Positions 14,181-22,806 of a stretch of 30,603 nt of DNA are shown here, in pieces. Location of the stretch: the NCBI GenBank assembly GCA_036556805.1, contig DATBIS010000013.1:1-30603 (forward strand), read 5' to 3'. Each line of letters begins with the position of its first letter. Within the stretch, counting starts at the first letter, position 1. The translations under genes and the position numbers were made by a program. Origin of the DNA: DATBIS01 sp036556805. GTDB lineage: Bacteria; Actinomycetota; UBA4738; HRBIN12. The notes beneath the pieces were generated by a model. It worked only from the letters and a program-made list of their open reading frames with translations, did no database searches and was not told where the DNA came from.

Positions 14181-16718
14181 ATGTGGCGCGCCACGATCAA
14201 GAGCCTGCTGGCGCGCAAGCTCCGGCTGCTCCTCACCGCGTTCGCGGTCGTGCTGGGCGTGGGCTTCACGGCCGGCACGCTCGTGCTCACCGACACGGCG
14301 CTCGCGAGCTTCGACGACCTGTTCGGCGACGTGTTCCAGGGGACCGACGTGGTCGTGCAGGCGAAGGCCGCCTTCACGCCGGGACCCGAGGGCGGCGGGA
14401 CCGGACCCGAGCGGAACCCGATCCCGGAGTCGGTGCTCGACCAGGTCCGCGCGATCCCCGGCGTCCGGGCGGCCGACGGCGACGTCGGCGGCCTCGCGCA
14501 GATCGTCGATCCCGCCACGGACAAGGTCATCCAGAACGGCGGTGCGCCCACGTTGGGCAACTCCTGGGATCCCGACGTCACCGCGTTGACCGTGACCGAG
14601 GGCGCGGCGCCGTCGGGGCCCGACCAGGTGGCGGTGGACGCGGGGACCGCGAAGGACCATTCGCTTTCCCTGGGCGACAAGATCCGCGTCGTCACCACCG
14701 CCGGGAGCGGCGAGTTCACGATCTCGGGCATCGTGAGGTTCGGCACCTCGGACAGCCTTCTCGGGGCGACGCTCGCGATCTTCGATCTCCCGACCGCGCA
14801 ACAGCTCTTCGACCGGGAGGGGGCGTTCGACTTCATCTACGTGTCGGGGGAGACCGACGTGTCGCCCGCCACGCTCGCCTCGCGCATCGCGACGGCGCTC
14901 CCCGACGGGTACCAGGCGATCACCGGGACGTCGGCGGCCACCGAGCAGACCGACCAGGTGAACGAGGGCCTCGGGTTCCTTCGCACCGGCCTGCTGGTGT
15001 TCGCGTTCGTGGCGCTCTTCGTGGGCGCGTTCATCATCTTCAACACCTTCAACATCGTGGTGACCCAGCGCACCCGGGAGCTCGCGCTGTTCCGCGCCCT
15101 GGGCGCGGTTCCGCGCCAGGTGATGACGTCGGTGCTCTTCGAGTCGGCGATGGTCGGGCTCGCCGCGTCGATCGGCGGCCTCGTGCTCGGGCTCGGGCTC
15201 GCGGCATTGCTGAAGGCGGTGCTTGCGGGCGTCGGGCTGAAGCTGCCGCCCACGGCGCTCGTGATCGAGCCGCGGACCGTGATCGTCTCGCTCGTGCTCG
15301 GGACGGTCATCACCGTGGTGGCCGCCGTCTCGCCGGCGCGACGCGCTTCGCGCGTCGCGCCGATCGCCGCGCTGCGTGAGACCGCGTCGCCGAGCGCTTC
15401 GCTCCGGCGACGCGTGATCGTCGGCTCGCTCGTGACCCTCGGCGGGCTCGTCCTGCTGGGCCTCGGGCTCTTCGGCAGCATCTCGAACGCGGGCCAGGTG
15501 GTGGGCGGCGGCGCAGCCCTCACGTTCACCGGCGTCGCGATGCTGTCGCCGCTCGTGGCACGGCCGATCGCCGCGGCGATCGGAAGGCCCTTCCGCGGAT
15601 CGATCTCGGGGAAGCTCGGCGGCGAGAACTCCACCCGGAACCCACGGCGGACCGCGTCGACCGCCGCGGCGCTGATGATCGGCCTCGGGCTCGTGACGTT
15701 CGTGGCGGTGTTCGCGGCGTCCCTGAAGTCCTCGGTGACCGCCACGCTCGACCGCGTGCTGACGTCGGACCTCACGCTGAGCTCGACGCAGTTCCAGCCG
15801 TTCTCGCCGCAGATCGCGAAGGACCTCGCCGCGGATCCGGCATTCGCGGCCGTGTCGCCGTTCCGGCAGGCCGAGGTGAAGATCGGCACCTCGACGACGT
15901 TCGTGGCCGGCATCGACCCCACCACGATCGGGAAGACCATGCACATCGAGATGACGTCGGGCTCGCTCGAGGCGTTGAGCGATCCGAACACCGTGCTCGT
16001 GACGAGCACCGAGGCCGAGGCGAAGGGCATCGCGGTCGGGGACGAGCTCCCGATGCGGTTCGCGCGTACCGGCACCCAGCAGCTCCGGGTGATCGGCACG
16101 TTCGAGCCGAACCAGGTGCTGAACGACTACGAGGTGTCGCTCGCGACGTTCGAGGCGAACGTCGCGCAGCAGGTCGACTACATCGTGTTCATCGACGTCG
16201 CACCGGGGGTCGAGCCCGCGACGGCGCGCGAGACGGTGGAGAACGTGCTGAAGGGGTACCCCGGCGTGGAGGTGAGCGACCAGCAGGAGTTCAAGGAGCA
16301 GGAGCTCGCCATGGTGGACCAGGTCTTCGCGATCGTGTACGCGCTGCTGTTCCTCTCGGTGTTCATCGCGCTGTTCGGCATCGTCAACACCCTGGGTCTG
16401 TCGATCTACGAGCGCGTGCGCGAGCTCGGGCTGCTGCGAGCGGTGGGGATGAGCCGCCGGCAGGTGAAGCGGATGGTGCGCGTGGAGGCCGTGATCATCG
16501 CCGTGCTCGGCGCGTTGCTCGGCATGGTGGTCGGGATCCTGTTCGGCTGGGCGATGCAGCAGGCGCTGGAGAGCGTCGGCATCAACCGGTTCTCGATCCC
16601 GGGCGGGCAGCTCGCGTTCTTCCTGATCGCGGCGGGGCTGCTCGGCGTGGTCGCGGCGATCTGGCCGGCGCGGCGGGCCGCCAAGCTCAACATGCTCGAG
16701 GCCATCGCGTACGAGTAA
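14181..16718 (+). CDS. ABC transporter permease with two FtsX domains
   Basis: The 845-residue protein starts at ATG 14181 ('MWRATIKSLLARKLRLLLTAFAV', the family's amphipathic entry followed by helix 1). A large extracytoplasmic domain, an FtsX four-helix part with 'FNIVVTQRTRELALFRALGA' and a second helix block follow. Then come a second extracytoplasmic domain beginning after 'NPRRTASTAAALMIGLGLV' and a closing FtsX domain with 'SIYERVRELGLLRAVGMSRR'. The tandem arrangement is the usual actinobacterial form (about 800-860 residues) of MacB-like permeases. Probable roles are export of a lipid, peptide or antibiotic, or lipoprotein handling; the substrate is unknown. The open frame upstream to 13812 is shadow. 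Confidence 0.94.
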   Translation: MWRATIKSLLARKLRLLLTAFAVVLGVGFTAGTLVLTDTALASFDDLFGDVFQGTDVVVQAKAAFTPGPEGGGTGPERNPIPESVLDQVRAIPGVRAADGDVGGLAQIVDPATDKVIQNGGAPTLGNSWDPDVTALTVTEGAAPSGPDQVAVDAGTAKDHSLSLGDKIRVVTTAGSGEFTISGIVRFGTSDSLLGATLAIFDLPTAQQLFDREGAFDFIYVSGETDVSPATLASRIATALPDGYQAITGTSAATEQTDQVNEGLGFLRTGLLVFAFVALFVGAFIIFNTFNIVVTQRTRELALFRALGAVPRQVMTSVLFESAMVGLAASIGGLVLGLGLAALLKAVLAGVGLKLPPTALVIEPRTVIVSLVLGTVITVVAAVSPARRASRVAPIAALRETASPSASLRRRVIVGSLVTLGGLVLLGLGLFGSISNAGQVVGGGAALTFTGVAMLSPLVARPIAAAIGRPFRGSISGKLGGENSTRNPRRTASTAAALMIGLGLVTFVAVFAASLKSSVTATLDRVLTSDLTLSSTQFQPFSPQIAKDLAADPAFAAVSPFRQAEVKIGTSTTFVAGIDPTTIGKTMHIEMTSGSLEALSDPNTVLVTSTEAEAKGIAVGDELPMRFARTGTQQLRVIGTFEPNQVLNDYEVSLATFEANVAQQVDYIVFIDVAPGVEPATARETVENVLKGYPGVEVSDQQEFKEQELAMVDQVFAIVYALLFLSVFIALFGIVNTLGLSIYERVRELGLLRAVGMSRRQVKRMVRVEAVIIAVLGALLGMVVGILFGWAMQQALESVGINRFSIPGGQLAFFLIAAGLLGVVAAIWPARRAAKLNMLEAIAYE

Positions 16719-16766
16719 CCTCGGCGGCCGCGTGCGCGGGCACACGGGGTGCGTGAACGCGACGGC

Positions 16767-16772
16767 TATGAT
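16767..16772 (+). promoter_or_regulatory. -10 box for leaderless thrS transcript
   Basis: TATGAT, nearly the perfect TATAAT consensus, lies 7 bases before the ATG at 16780. Transcription would start at or next to the start codon. No Shine-Dalgarno is present. No clear -35 is visible. Confidence 0.5.
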
Positions 16773-16779
16773 GCCGCGC

Positions 16780-18705
16780 ATGCCCAAGCTATCCCTGCCC
16801 GACGGCTCGCACGTGGACCTCCCCGAGGGGGAGCCCGTCGGCTCCGCGCTGGACCCTTCCGTCATCGCGGCTCGCGTCGGAGGCGAGCTCCGCGACCTCT
16901 CGTTCGTGCCGCCCGGCGACGCGGCCGTCGAGCCGGTGGAGGCCTCCTCCGAGGACGGGCTGCACGTCCTCCGCCACTCGACCGCCCACGTGATGGCGCA
17001 GGCCGTCTGCGATCTCTTCCCGGGAACGCAGTACGCGATCGGCCCCCCGATCCAGGACGGCTTCTACTACGACTTCAAGCTTCCGCAGGCGCTCTCGGCC
17101 GACGACCTGCCGCGGATCGAAGCCCGGATGCGGGAGATCGTGCAGGCCGACGAGCCCTTCGTCCGCGAGGACGTCACGCGGTCGGAGGCGCTCGACCGCC
17201 TGCCGGGGCAGGAGTTCAAGCGCGAGATCCTGGAGGACCTCGAGGATGAGGCCGGCGAGGTCGAGGCCGGGGACACCGTGACCCTTTACCGCAACGGGGA
17301 CTGGGTCGACCTCTGCCTCGGCCCCCACGTCGCCTCCACGGGCCGGATCGGAGCGTTCCGGCTCACCTCGCTCGCAGGCGCCTACTGGCGCGGGGACGAG
17401 CGGCGACCGCAGCTCACGCGCATCTACGGCACCGCGTGGGCCGCGCAGGCGGACCTCGAGGAGCACCTGCATCGGCTCGAGGAGGCCGAGCGCCGTGACC
17501 ACCGAAAGCTCGGCCGCCAGCTCGACCTGTTCTCGAGCCCCGACGAGCTCGGTCCGGGTTTGTGGATCTGGCATCAGCGCGGTGGCGTGTTTCGCAAGCA
17601 GCTGGAGGACTGGGTCCGCGACCTCCACCTGGAGCGCGGCTACGACCTGGTCGTCACGCCGCACATCGCGCGCTCGGTGTTGTGGGAGACCTCGGGGCAC
17701 CTCGCGAAGTACGCCGACAACATGTATCCGCCCATGCAGGACGATCAGGGCGACTACTACGTGAAGCCGATGAACTGCCCGTTCCACGTGCTCGTCTACA
17801 AGTCGCAGGTCCGGTCCTATCGGGACCTTCCCATGCGCCTGTCCGAGCTCGGGACCATCTACCGACACGAGCGTCTGGGCACCCTGCACGGCTTGCTCCG
17901 CATCCGCGGCGGCACGCAGGACGACTCGCACATCATCTGCACGCCCGACCAGCTGATCGACGAGATCCTGAAGGTCTTCGACCTCACCTTCGAGATCCAC
18001 CGCACGTTCGGGTTCGGCGACCCGGTGGTGAACCTCTCGACGCTGCCCGGGCAGACGATCCTGGACGAGACGATGGCCGCGCGAGCCACCGAGGCGCTGA
18101 CCACCGCGCTCGACAAGAGCGGCCTGCCGTACACCGAGGCCGAGGGGGAGGGCACGTTCTACGGGCCGAAGGTCGACTTCCACTTCCGCGACGCGATCGG
18201 CAGGCTCTGGCAGCTCACGACCGTGCAGTGCGACTTCGCGCTCCCGGAGCGATTCGACATGGAGTACACGGGTGAGGACAACCAGCGGCACCGCCCCGTG
18301 ATGATCCACCGCGCGATCCTGGGGACGCTCGAGCGATTCGTGGGCGTCCTGATCGAGCACTACGCCGGCGCGTTCCCCCTGTGGCTCGCTCCCGAGCAGA
18401 TCCGGTTCGTCCCGGTCGCCGACCGGCACGTCGCGCACTGCGATGAGCTCGCGGCGCGAGCGCGTGCGGCCGGACTGCGTCCGTTCGTCGACGACTCGAA
18501 GGAGACCGTCGGGAAGAAGATTCGCGCGTCGCAGCTCATGAAGGCGCCGTACACGCTCGTGGTGGGGGATCGCGACCTGGAGGCCGGCACCTACACCGTG
18601 CGCGACCGAGAGGGGACGGAGACGCCGGGCCTTGCCTTCGACGACGTCGTGGCCGCGCTGGTCGCCGAGGCGTCGTCGCGGACCCTCGAGCCGACCAGGT
18701 TCTAG
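16780..18705 (+). CDS. thrS: threonyl-tRNA synthetase
   Basis: The 641-residue enzyme charges tRNA-Thr. It has a TGS domain (1-58, 'MPKLSLPDGSHVDLPEG') and an editing domain with 'HSTAH' (66-70) and 'DLCLGPH' (C179, H183). The class II catalytic core carries the zinc ligand Cys333 in 'MNCPFH', motif 2 'YRHERLG', and His384 in 'TQDDSH'. The C-terminal anticodon-binding domain includes 'VGKKIRASQLMKAPYTLVVG'. The length is as expected. ATGs at 16768 and 16780 are both possible; I use 16780, where the conserved protein begins and which sits 7 nt after a TATGAT box. It heads the conserved actinobacterial block thrS-HIT-pgsA-patA-pimA. Confidence 0.97.
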   Translation: MPKLSLPDGSHVDLPEGEPVGSALDPSVIAARVGGELRDLSFVPPGDAAVEPVEASSEDGLHVLRHSTAHVMAQAVCDLFPGTQYAIGPPIQDGFYYDFKLPQALSADDLPRIEARMREIVQADEPFVREDVTRSEALDRLPGQEFKREILEDLEDEAGEVEAGDTVTLYRNGDWVDLCLGPHVASTGRIGAFRLTSLAGAYWRGDERRPQLTRIYGTAWAAQADLEEHLHRLEEAERRDHRKLGRQLDLFSSPDELGPGLWIWHQRGGVFRKQLEDWVRDLHLERGYDLVVTPHIARSVLWETSGHLAKYADNMYPPMQDDQGDYYVKPMNCPFHVLVYKSQVRSYRDLPMRLSELGTIYRHERLGTLHGLLRIRGGTQDDSHIICTPDQLIDEILKVFDLTFEIHRTFGFGDPVVNLSTLPGQTILDETMAARATEALTTALDKSGLPYTEAEGEGTFYGPKVDFHFRDAIGRLWQLTTVQCDFALPERFDMEYTGEDNQRHRPVMIHRAILGTLERFVGVLIEHYAGAFPLWLAPEQIRFVPVADRHVAHCDELAARARAAGLRPFVDDSKETVGKKIRASQLMKAPYTLVVGDRDLEAGTYTVRDREGTETPGLAFDDVVAALVAEASSRTLEPTRF

Positions 18706-18711
18706 TCCGCG

Positions 18712-19206
18712 ATGGACTACCTCTGGAGCCCGTGGCGCATGGAGTACATCGAGGCCGCGAAGCACGAGCCCGACGGAACGTGCGTGTTCTGCGCGATCCT
18801 CGATGGGCCGGGGGGCTCCGGCGAGGCCGAGGAGCGCATCCTCGTGCGGCACGAGCTCGCGTTCGCGACGCTCGCGAAGTACCCCTACAACCCGGGACAC
18901 CTGCTGGTGCTGCCCACGCGCCACACCGGGGAGCTCGACGACCTGTCGACGGAGGAGAACGCGAGCATCGCCGACCTGCTGCGGCAAAGCATCCGGGCGT
19001 TGCGGGAGGAATCGGATCCGCACGGCTTCAACGTGGGCCTGAACCTCGGGCGGGTCGCGGGCGCCGGCATCCCCGAGCACCTGCACTGGCACGTGGTGCC
19101 CCGTTGGGGGGGCGACACGAACTTCATGCCGGTCGTCGGGAAGACGCGCGTGATGCCCGAGCTGCTTGCGGATACCCATCGCCGGCTGAAGCCGCACTTC
19201 GCCTGA
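18712..19206 (+). CDS. HIT family hydrolase (Ap4A phosphorylase-like)
   Basis: The 164-residue protein carries the histidine triad 'HLHWHVVPRW' (H123, H125, H127) and 'VFCAI' with C24 and C27, a metal site found in actinobacterial HIT proteins. The N-terminus 'MDYLWSPWRMEYIE' is a hallmark of the Ap4A-phosphorylase-like group next to thrS in mycobacteria. It acts on dinucleoside polyphosphates or adenosyl phosphates in the cytoplasm. The ATG lies 6 nt after the thrS stop, so it is cotranscribed. Linkage to an aminoacyl-tRNA synthetase makes sense because synthetases release Ap4A as a by-product. Confidence 0.92.
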   Translation: MDYLWSPWRMEYIEAAKHEPDGTCVFCAILDGPGGSGEAEERILVRHELAFATLAKYPYNPGHLLVLPTRHTGELDDLSTEENASIADLLRQSIRALREESDPHGFNVGLNLGRVAGAGIPEHLHWHVVPRWGGDTNFMPVVGKTRVMPELLADTHRRLKPHFA

Positions 19207-19236
19207 CGGGCACGCGCTGCGGCGAAGACCGCTCCG

Positions 19237-21327
19237 CTACTTCTTCTGCGCTTCCTCGCGCGCCTTCTGATACTCGTCGATGACCTTCTGCGCGAGGTGC
19301 GTGGGCATCTCCTCGTAGTGGGAGAACCGCATCGAGAAGGCGCCGCGCCCGCCGGTGAGCGAGCGCAAGTCGATCACGTAACGCGCGACCTCGGCCTGCG
19401 GCACGAGCGCCTTCACGCGCTGCTTCCCGCCGCCGACCTGCTCCATGCCCTGGATCTTCCCGCGCTTGGAGTTGAAGTCGCCCATGATGTCGCCGGTGAA
19501 GGCCTCGGGCACGATCACTTCGATCTCCACGACCGGCTCGAGGAGCGCGACGCCCGCCTGTTCGACCGCGTCCTTCAGAGCGAGCGAGCCCGCGAGCTGG
19601 AACGCCATGTCGGAGGAGTCCACCGTGTGGAACTTGCCGTCCACGAGGACGACCTTCACGTCCACCATCGGGTTCCCGCTCAGCACGCCCTCGGCCATCG
19701 TCTTCACGATGCCCTTCTCGATCGAGGGGATGAACTGCTGCGGCACGGCGCCGCCGAAGATCTTGTTCTCGTAGACGAAGCCCTCGCCGCGCGGCAGCGG
19801 CTCGAGCTCGATGTTGCAGATCGCGTACTGGCCGTGCCCGCCGGTCTGCTTCACGTGACGGCCGAGCCCCTTCGCCTTCGACTTGATCGTCTCGCGGAAC
19901 GCGATCTTCGCGGGCTTCGTCTGGACCTCGACGCCGAACTTGCGCTTGAGGCGCTCGATCTGCACCTCGAGGTGCGCCTCGCCCATGCCGTACATCACGG
20001 TCTCGTGCGTCTCGTCGCTGCGCGCGACGCGGAGGGTCGGGTCCTCTTCGCGCAGCCTCGCGAGGCCGGTCGAGAGCTTGTCCTCGTCGCCCTTGGTCTT
20101 CGGCTCGATCGCGTACGCGAGCAGCGGCTCGGGGAGCTCGATCGAGGGCAGCTGCACCGGGTCGTCCTTCGTGCTGAACGTGTCGCCCGTGTGGGTATGC
20201 GAGAGCTTCGCGACCGCGCCGATGTCACCGGCCGCCACCTCGGCCACGCTCTCGTGCTCCTTGCCGCGCAGCGAGAACAGCTGGCCGATTCGCTCCTCAA
20301 CGGCCTGCGTGGCGTTCAGCAGCGTCGAGTCGGGGCGCACTCTGCCCGAGAACACCCGGAACATCGTGATGTGGCCGACGAACGGGTCCGACACCGTCTT
20401 GAAGACGAACGCGGTCGTCGGTCCCGACGATTCGCAGGATCGTTCTTTGGACGAGCCGTCCTTCGCCGTGACCTCGACGGGCTCTCGGTCGAGCGGCGAG
20501 GGGAACTCCTCCGCGATGAAGTCCAGCAGGCGGTCGATGCCGATGGCCTTCGTGGCCGAGCCCACGATCACCGGGGCGAGCCGCGCGCGCGTGAAGCCGT
20601 CCTTCGCGCCGTGCACGATGTCGGCCTCGGGCAGCGAGCCCTCTTCCAGGTACTTCTCGATGAGCGCGTCGTCGGACTCGGCGACCGCCTCCACCAGCTT
20701 CTCCCTCGCCGGATCGGCGATCGCGTGGATCTCCTCGGGCCACTCCGACTCCTCGGCGCGGGGCCCGTCCGGATAGAGGTCCGCCTTCTCGTGCAGGAGG
20801 TCGGCGACCCCGCGAAACTCGTGCTCGGCGCCGATCGGGAGCTCGAACGGCGCCACCTGATTACCGAAGGCCGCCACCAATTGGTCGAGCGTGCTCTGGA
20901 AGTTCGCGCGCTCCCTGTCCATCTTGTTCACGAAGATCGCGCGCGGCAGGTTGTGCTCGACCGCGAGCTCCCACGCGGCCTCGGTTTGGACCTCGACACC
21001 GTCGACGGCCGAGACCACCACGATGACGGCGTCGACGGCACGGATGCCGGACCGGAGGTCGCCGACGAAGTCCGCATAGCCCGGCGCATCGAGCACGTTG
21101 ATCTTCACGTCCTGCCATTCCACGGGCGCCATCGAGAGCGAGACGGAGATCTGCTTGCGCTGCTCGTCGGGGTCGTGGTCCGAGACGGTGTTGCCGTCCT
21201 CGACCCGGCCCATGCGCGTGATCCCTCCGGCGGTGAACAGCATGGCCTCGAGGAGACTCGTCTTCCCCGAGCTACCGTGGCCGACGAGCATGACGTTTCG
21301 GATGTCCTTCGCGTCGTAGGTCTTCAT
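19237..21327 (-). CDS. elongation factor G-like GTPase (EF-G paralogue)
   Basis: The 696-residue GTPase has G1 'GHGSSGKT' (16-23), G3 'DAPGY' (80-84) and G4 'NKMD' (134-137), then EF-G domains II-V. It differs from standard EF-G in wording: G1 is GHGSSGKT rather than GHIDAGKT, and switch I is 'GNTVSDHDPDEQRKQISVSL'. This marks the EF-G-like/EF-G2 subgroup common in Actinomycetota, whose role in translation or ribosome recycling is not settled. The start is supported by AAGGGG upstream and TAGAAT as a possible -10 about 45 nt before. It runs opposite to its neighbours, splitting the HIT and pgsA-like genes of the conserved block. Confidence 0.92.
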   Translation of the reverse strand: MKTYDAKDIRNVMLVGHGSSGKTSLLEAMLFTAGGITRMGRVEDGNTVSDHDPDEQRKQISVSLSMAPVEWQDVKINVLDAPGYADFVGDLRSGIRAVDAVIVVVSAVDGVEVQTEAAWELAVEHNLPRAIFVNKMDRERANFQSTLDQLVAAFGNQVAPFELPIGAEHEFRGVADLLHEKADLYPDGPRAEESEWPEEIHAIADPAREKLVEAVAESDDALIEKYLEEGSLPEADIVHGAKDGFTRARLAPVIVGSATKAIGIDRLLDFIAEEFPSPLDREPVEVTAKDGSSKERSCESSGPTTAFVFKTVSDPFVGHITMFRVFSGRVRPDSTLLNATQAVEERIGQLFSLRGKEHESVAEVAAGDIGAVAKLSHTHTGDTFSTKDDPVQLPSIELPEPLLAYAIEPKTKGDEDKLSTGLARLREEDPTLRVARSDETHETVMYGMGEAHLEVQIERLKRKFGVEVQTKPAKIAFRETIKSKAKGLGRHVKQTGGHGQYAICNIELEPLPRGEGFVYENKIFGGAVPQQFIPSIEKGIVKTMAEGVLSGNPMVDVKVVLVDGKFHTVDSSDMAFQLAGSLALKDAVEQAGVALLEPVVEIEVIVPEAFTGDIMGDFNSKRGKIQGMEQVGGGKQRVKALVPQAEVARYVIDLRSLTGGRGAFSMRFSHYEEMPTHLAQKVIDEYQKAREEAQKK

Positions 21328-21394
21328 GCGTCAACCCCTTGGCAGCTCGGAAGTAGACGGATTCTACGCGGTGATACGCTCGCGCCGACTTCCC

Positions 21395-21922
21395 ATGGAA
21401 AGCAGCGCGCGAGCAACTCCGGTGGCGCTCACGCGCGCGATCCTCATCGGGGGCGCCGCTCTCACGGGCGCCGCCGCCGGTCTGGAGGTCGACCACCAGC
21501 CGAGGCCGGCCGGGCTCGCCGGGAGCGCCGCCGCGATCCTGCTGCTGCTCGGGGGCCATCGTGCGAACCACGGCGCCGGCTCGTACACGGAGCGGATGCT
21601 CGACGCGTTGCTGGATCGGATCTGGGACGGCGTGGTGCTGGGCGCGATCGCGTGGGCCGCGCGGGACGCCGCGCCGGCGGTCGCCGGCGCGGCCCTGGTC
21701 GCCCTCGGCGCAAGCTTTCTCTCGTCCTACATCCGCGCGCGCGGTGCGTCCCTGGGCTACTCGGTTGAGGAGAGCCACATCACGCGCGGCGCGCGTTACG
21801 GACTCGTCGTGCTGAGCCTCTTGCTGCGCAACGCGTTCTGGCCGCTGGCCGCGTCGGCGACGATCGCCGTGCTCGCGTCCGCCGTGCGCTCGACGCAGGT
21901 GCTCAAGGAGGAGCGCGTGTGA
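21395..21922 (+). CDS. PgsA-like CDP-alcohol phosphatidyltransferase homologue with incomplete active-site motif
   Basis: By position between HIT and the acyltransferase/pimA genes this is the phosphatidylinositol phosphate synthase slot. The 175-residue product has several membrane helices, and its second half fits the family: 'TERMLDALLDRIWDGVVLG' matches the second part of the CDP-alcohol motif (G...LD...DR..DG), and 'SYIRARGASLGYSVEESHITRGARYG' matches the family's loop. The first part of the motif, D..DG..AR, should lie just before it. Instead the sequence reads 'LLLLGGHRANHGAGSY', with none of the required Asp residues. The family's N-terminal substrate region is also not recognisable. 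It is therefore probably inactive or altered in function. Its stop overlaps the acyltransferase start (GTGA). Confidence 0.7.
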   Translation: MESSARATPVALTRAILIGGAALTGAAAGLEVDHQPRPAGLAGSAAAILLLLGGHRANHGAGSYTERMLDALLDRIWDGVVLGAIAWAARDAAPAVAGAALVALGASFLSSYIRARGASLGYSVEESHITRGARYGLVVLSLLLRNAFWPLAASATIAVLASAVRSTQVLKEERV

Positions 21923-22806
21923 ACGTCGAGCTGCGCAGCCGCCTCGCGTACCACGCGTACCGGGGGGTCGGCTGGCTGGGGCGCACGCTCCCGGAACGCC
22001 GGGGCCGCGCGGTGTTCGCTCTGCTCGCCTCGATGGGCTATCGCTTCGCGTCGGGCGCGCGCGCGACGGTCACCGCGAACCAGGCGCAGGTGCTCGGACT
22101 GCCGCCGGAGGACCCGCGCGTGGAGGCCTCGGCCCGGGAGGCCTTCCGGCTCTACGCGCGTTACTGGCAGGACACGTTCCTCGGAACCCGTTGGACCGAC
22201 GAGGAGGTGCTCGAGCGCGTCGAGTGCGTCGGCTACGAGCACCCGCAGGCGGCGCTGGAGCTCGGGAACGGCGTCATCGCGGCGCTGCCCCACATGGGGA
22301 ACTGGGACCTCGCCGGGAGGCTGATGGCCGCGCTGCACACGCCGGTGGTCTCGGTCGCGGAGGAGCTCGAGCCACCGGAGCTCTTCGACTTCTTCGTCGA
22401 CGTCCGCCGGCAGCTCCGCATGGAAATCCTCGGCCACTCGTCGAACGGGCAGGTGGGCCGGCAGCTCGCGTCGGCGCTCTCGCGGAACCGATTCGTCGCG
22501 CTCGTCGCCGATCGCGATCTCAACGGCCGCGGCATCGAGGTCGAGATGTTCGGACGAACGCGCCGCATGCCGGCGGGCCCCGCGATGCTCTCGATCTCGA
22601 GCGGCGCGCCGCTGATCCCTTCGCCGGTGTACACGACCGAACGCGGGTGCCGCGTGCAGTTCCACGAGCCGCTCGTCCTGGAGTCGAGCGGAAACCGCAA
22701 GCGCGACGTCGTGACGCTCACGAGGATGCTCGCGGCTTCGTTCGAACGCGCGATCGCGGCGGCGCCGGCCGACTGGCACATGTTCCAGCCGGGCTGGGAG
22801 TCGTGA
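21919..22806 (+). CDS. PatA-like phosphatidylinositol mannoside acyltransferase (LpxL/HtrB family)
   Basis: The 295-residue protein belongs to the lysophospholipid/lipid A acyltransferase family. It has the HxxxxD catalytic motif 'PHMGNWD' (H125, D130), 'VALVADRDLNGRGIEVEMFG' (substrate strand) and the typical C-terminal 'AAPADWHMFQPGW'. In Actinomycetota the gene next to pimA encodes the enzyme that acylates a mannose of phosphatidylinositol mannoside at the inner face of the membrane. The GTG start overlaps the upstream stop, and the stop overlaps the pimA start, so these are tightly coupled. Confidence 0.9.
   Translation: MNVELRSRLAYHAYRGVGWLGRTLPERRGRAVFALLASMGYRFASGARATVTANQAQVLGLPPEDPRVEASAREAFRLYARYWQDTFLGTRWTDEEVLERVECVGYEHPQAALELGNGVIAALPHMGNWDLAGRLMAALHTPVVSVAEELEPPELFDFFVDVRRQLRMEILGHSSNGQVGRQLASALSRNRFVALVADRDLNGRGIEVEMFGRTRRMPAGPAMLSISSGAPLIPSPVYTTERGCRVQFHEPLVLESSGNRKRDVVTLTRMLAASFERAIAAAPADWHMFQPGWES

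Noticed and set aside
14172..16865. 897-residue open frame on the minus strand opposite the ABC permease
   Set aside because: It is a GC-rich shadow of the permease codons: composition is almost entirely Arg, His, Asp, Glu and Gly, with no domain. The plus-strand frame has clear FtsX motifs.
16789..19197. 802-residue minus-strand open frame opposite thrS and the HIT gene
   Set aside because: Antisense shadow; thrS and HIT motifs are unmistakable on the plus strand.
19297..21768. 823-residue plus-strand open frame opposite the EF-G-like gene
   Set aside because: Antisense shadow of a clear GTPase gene, with low-complexity Arg/His/Leu composition.
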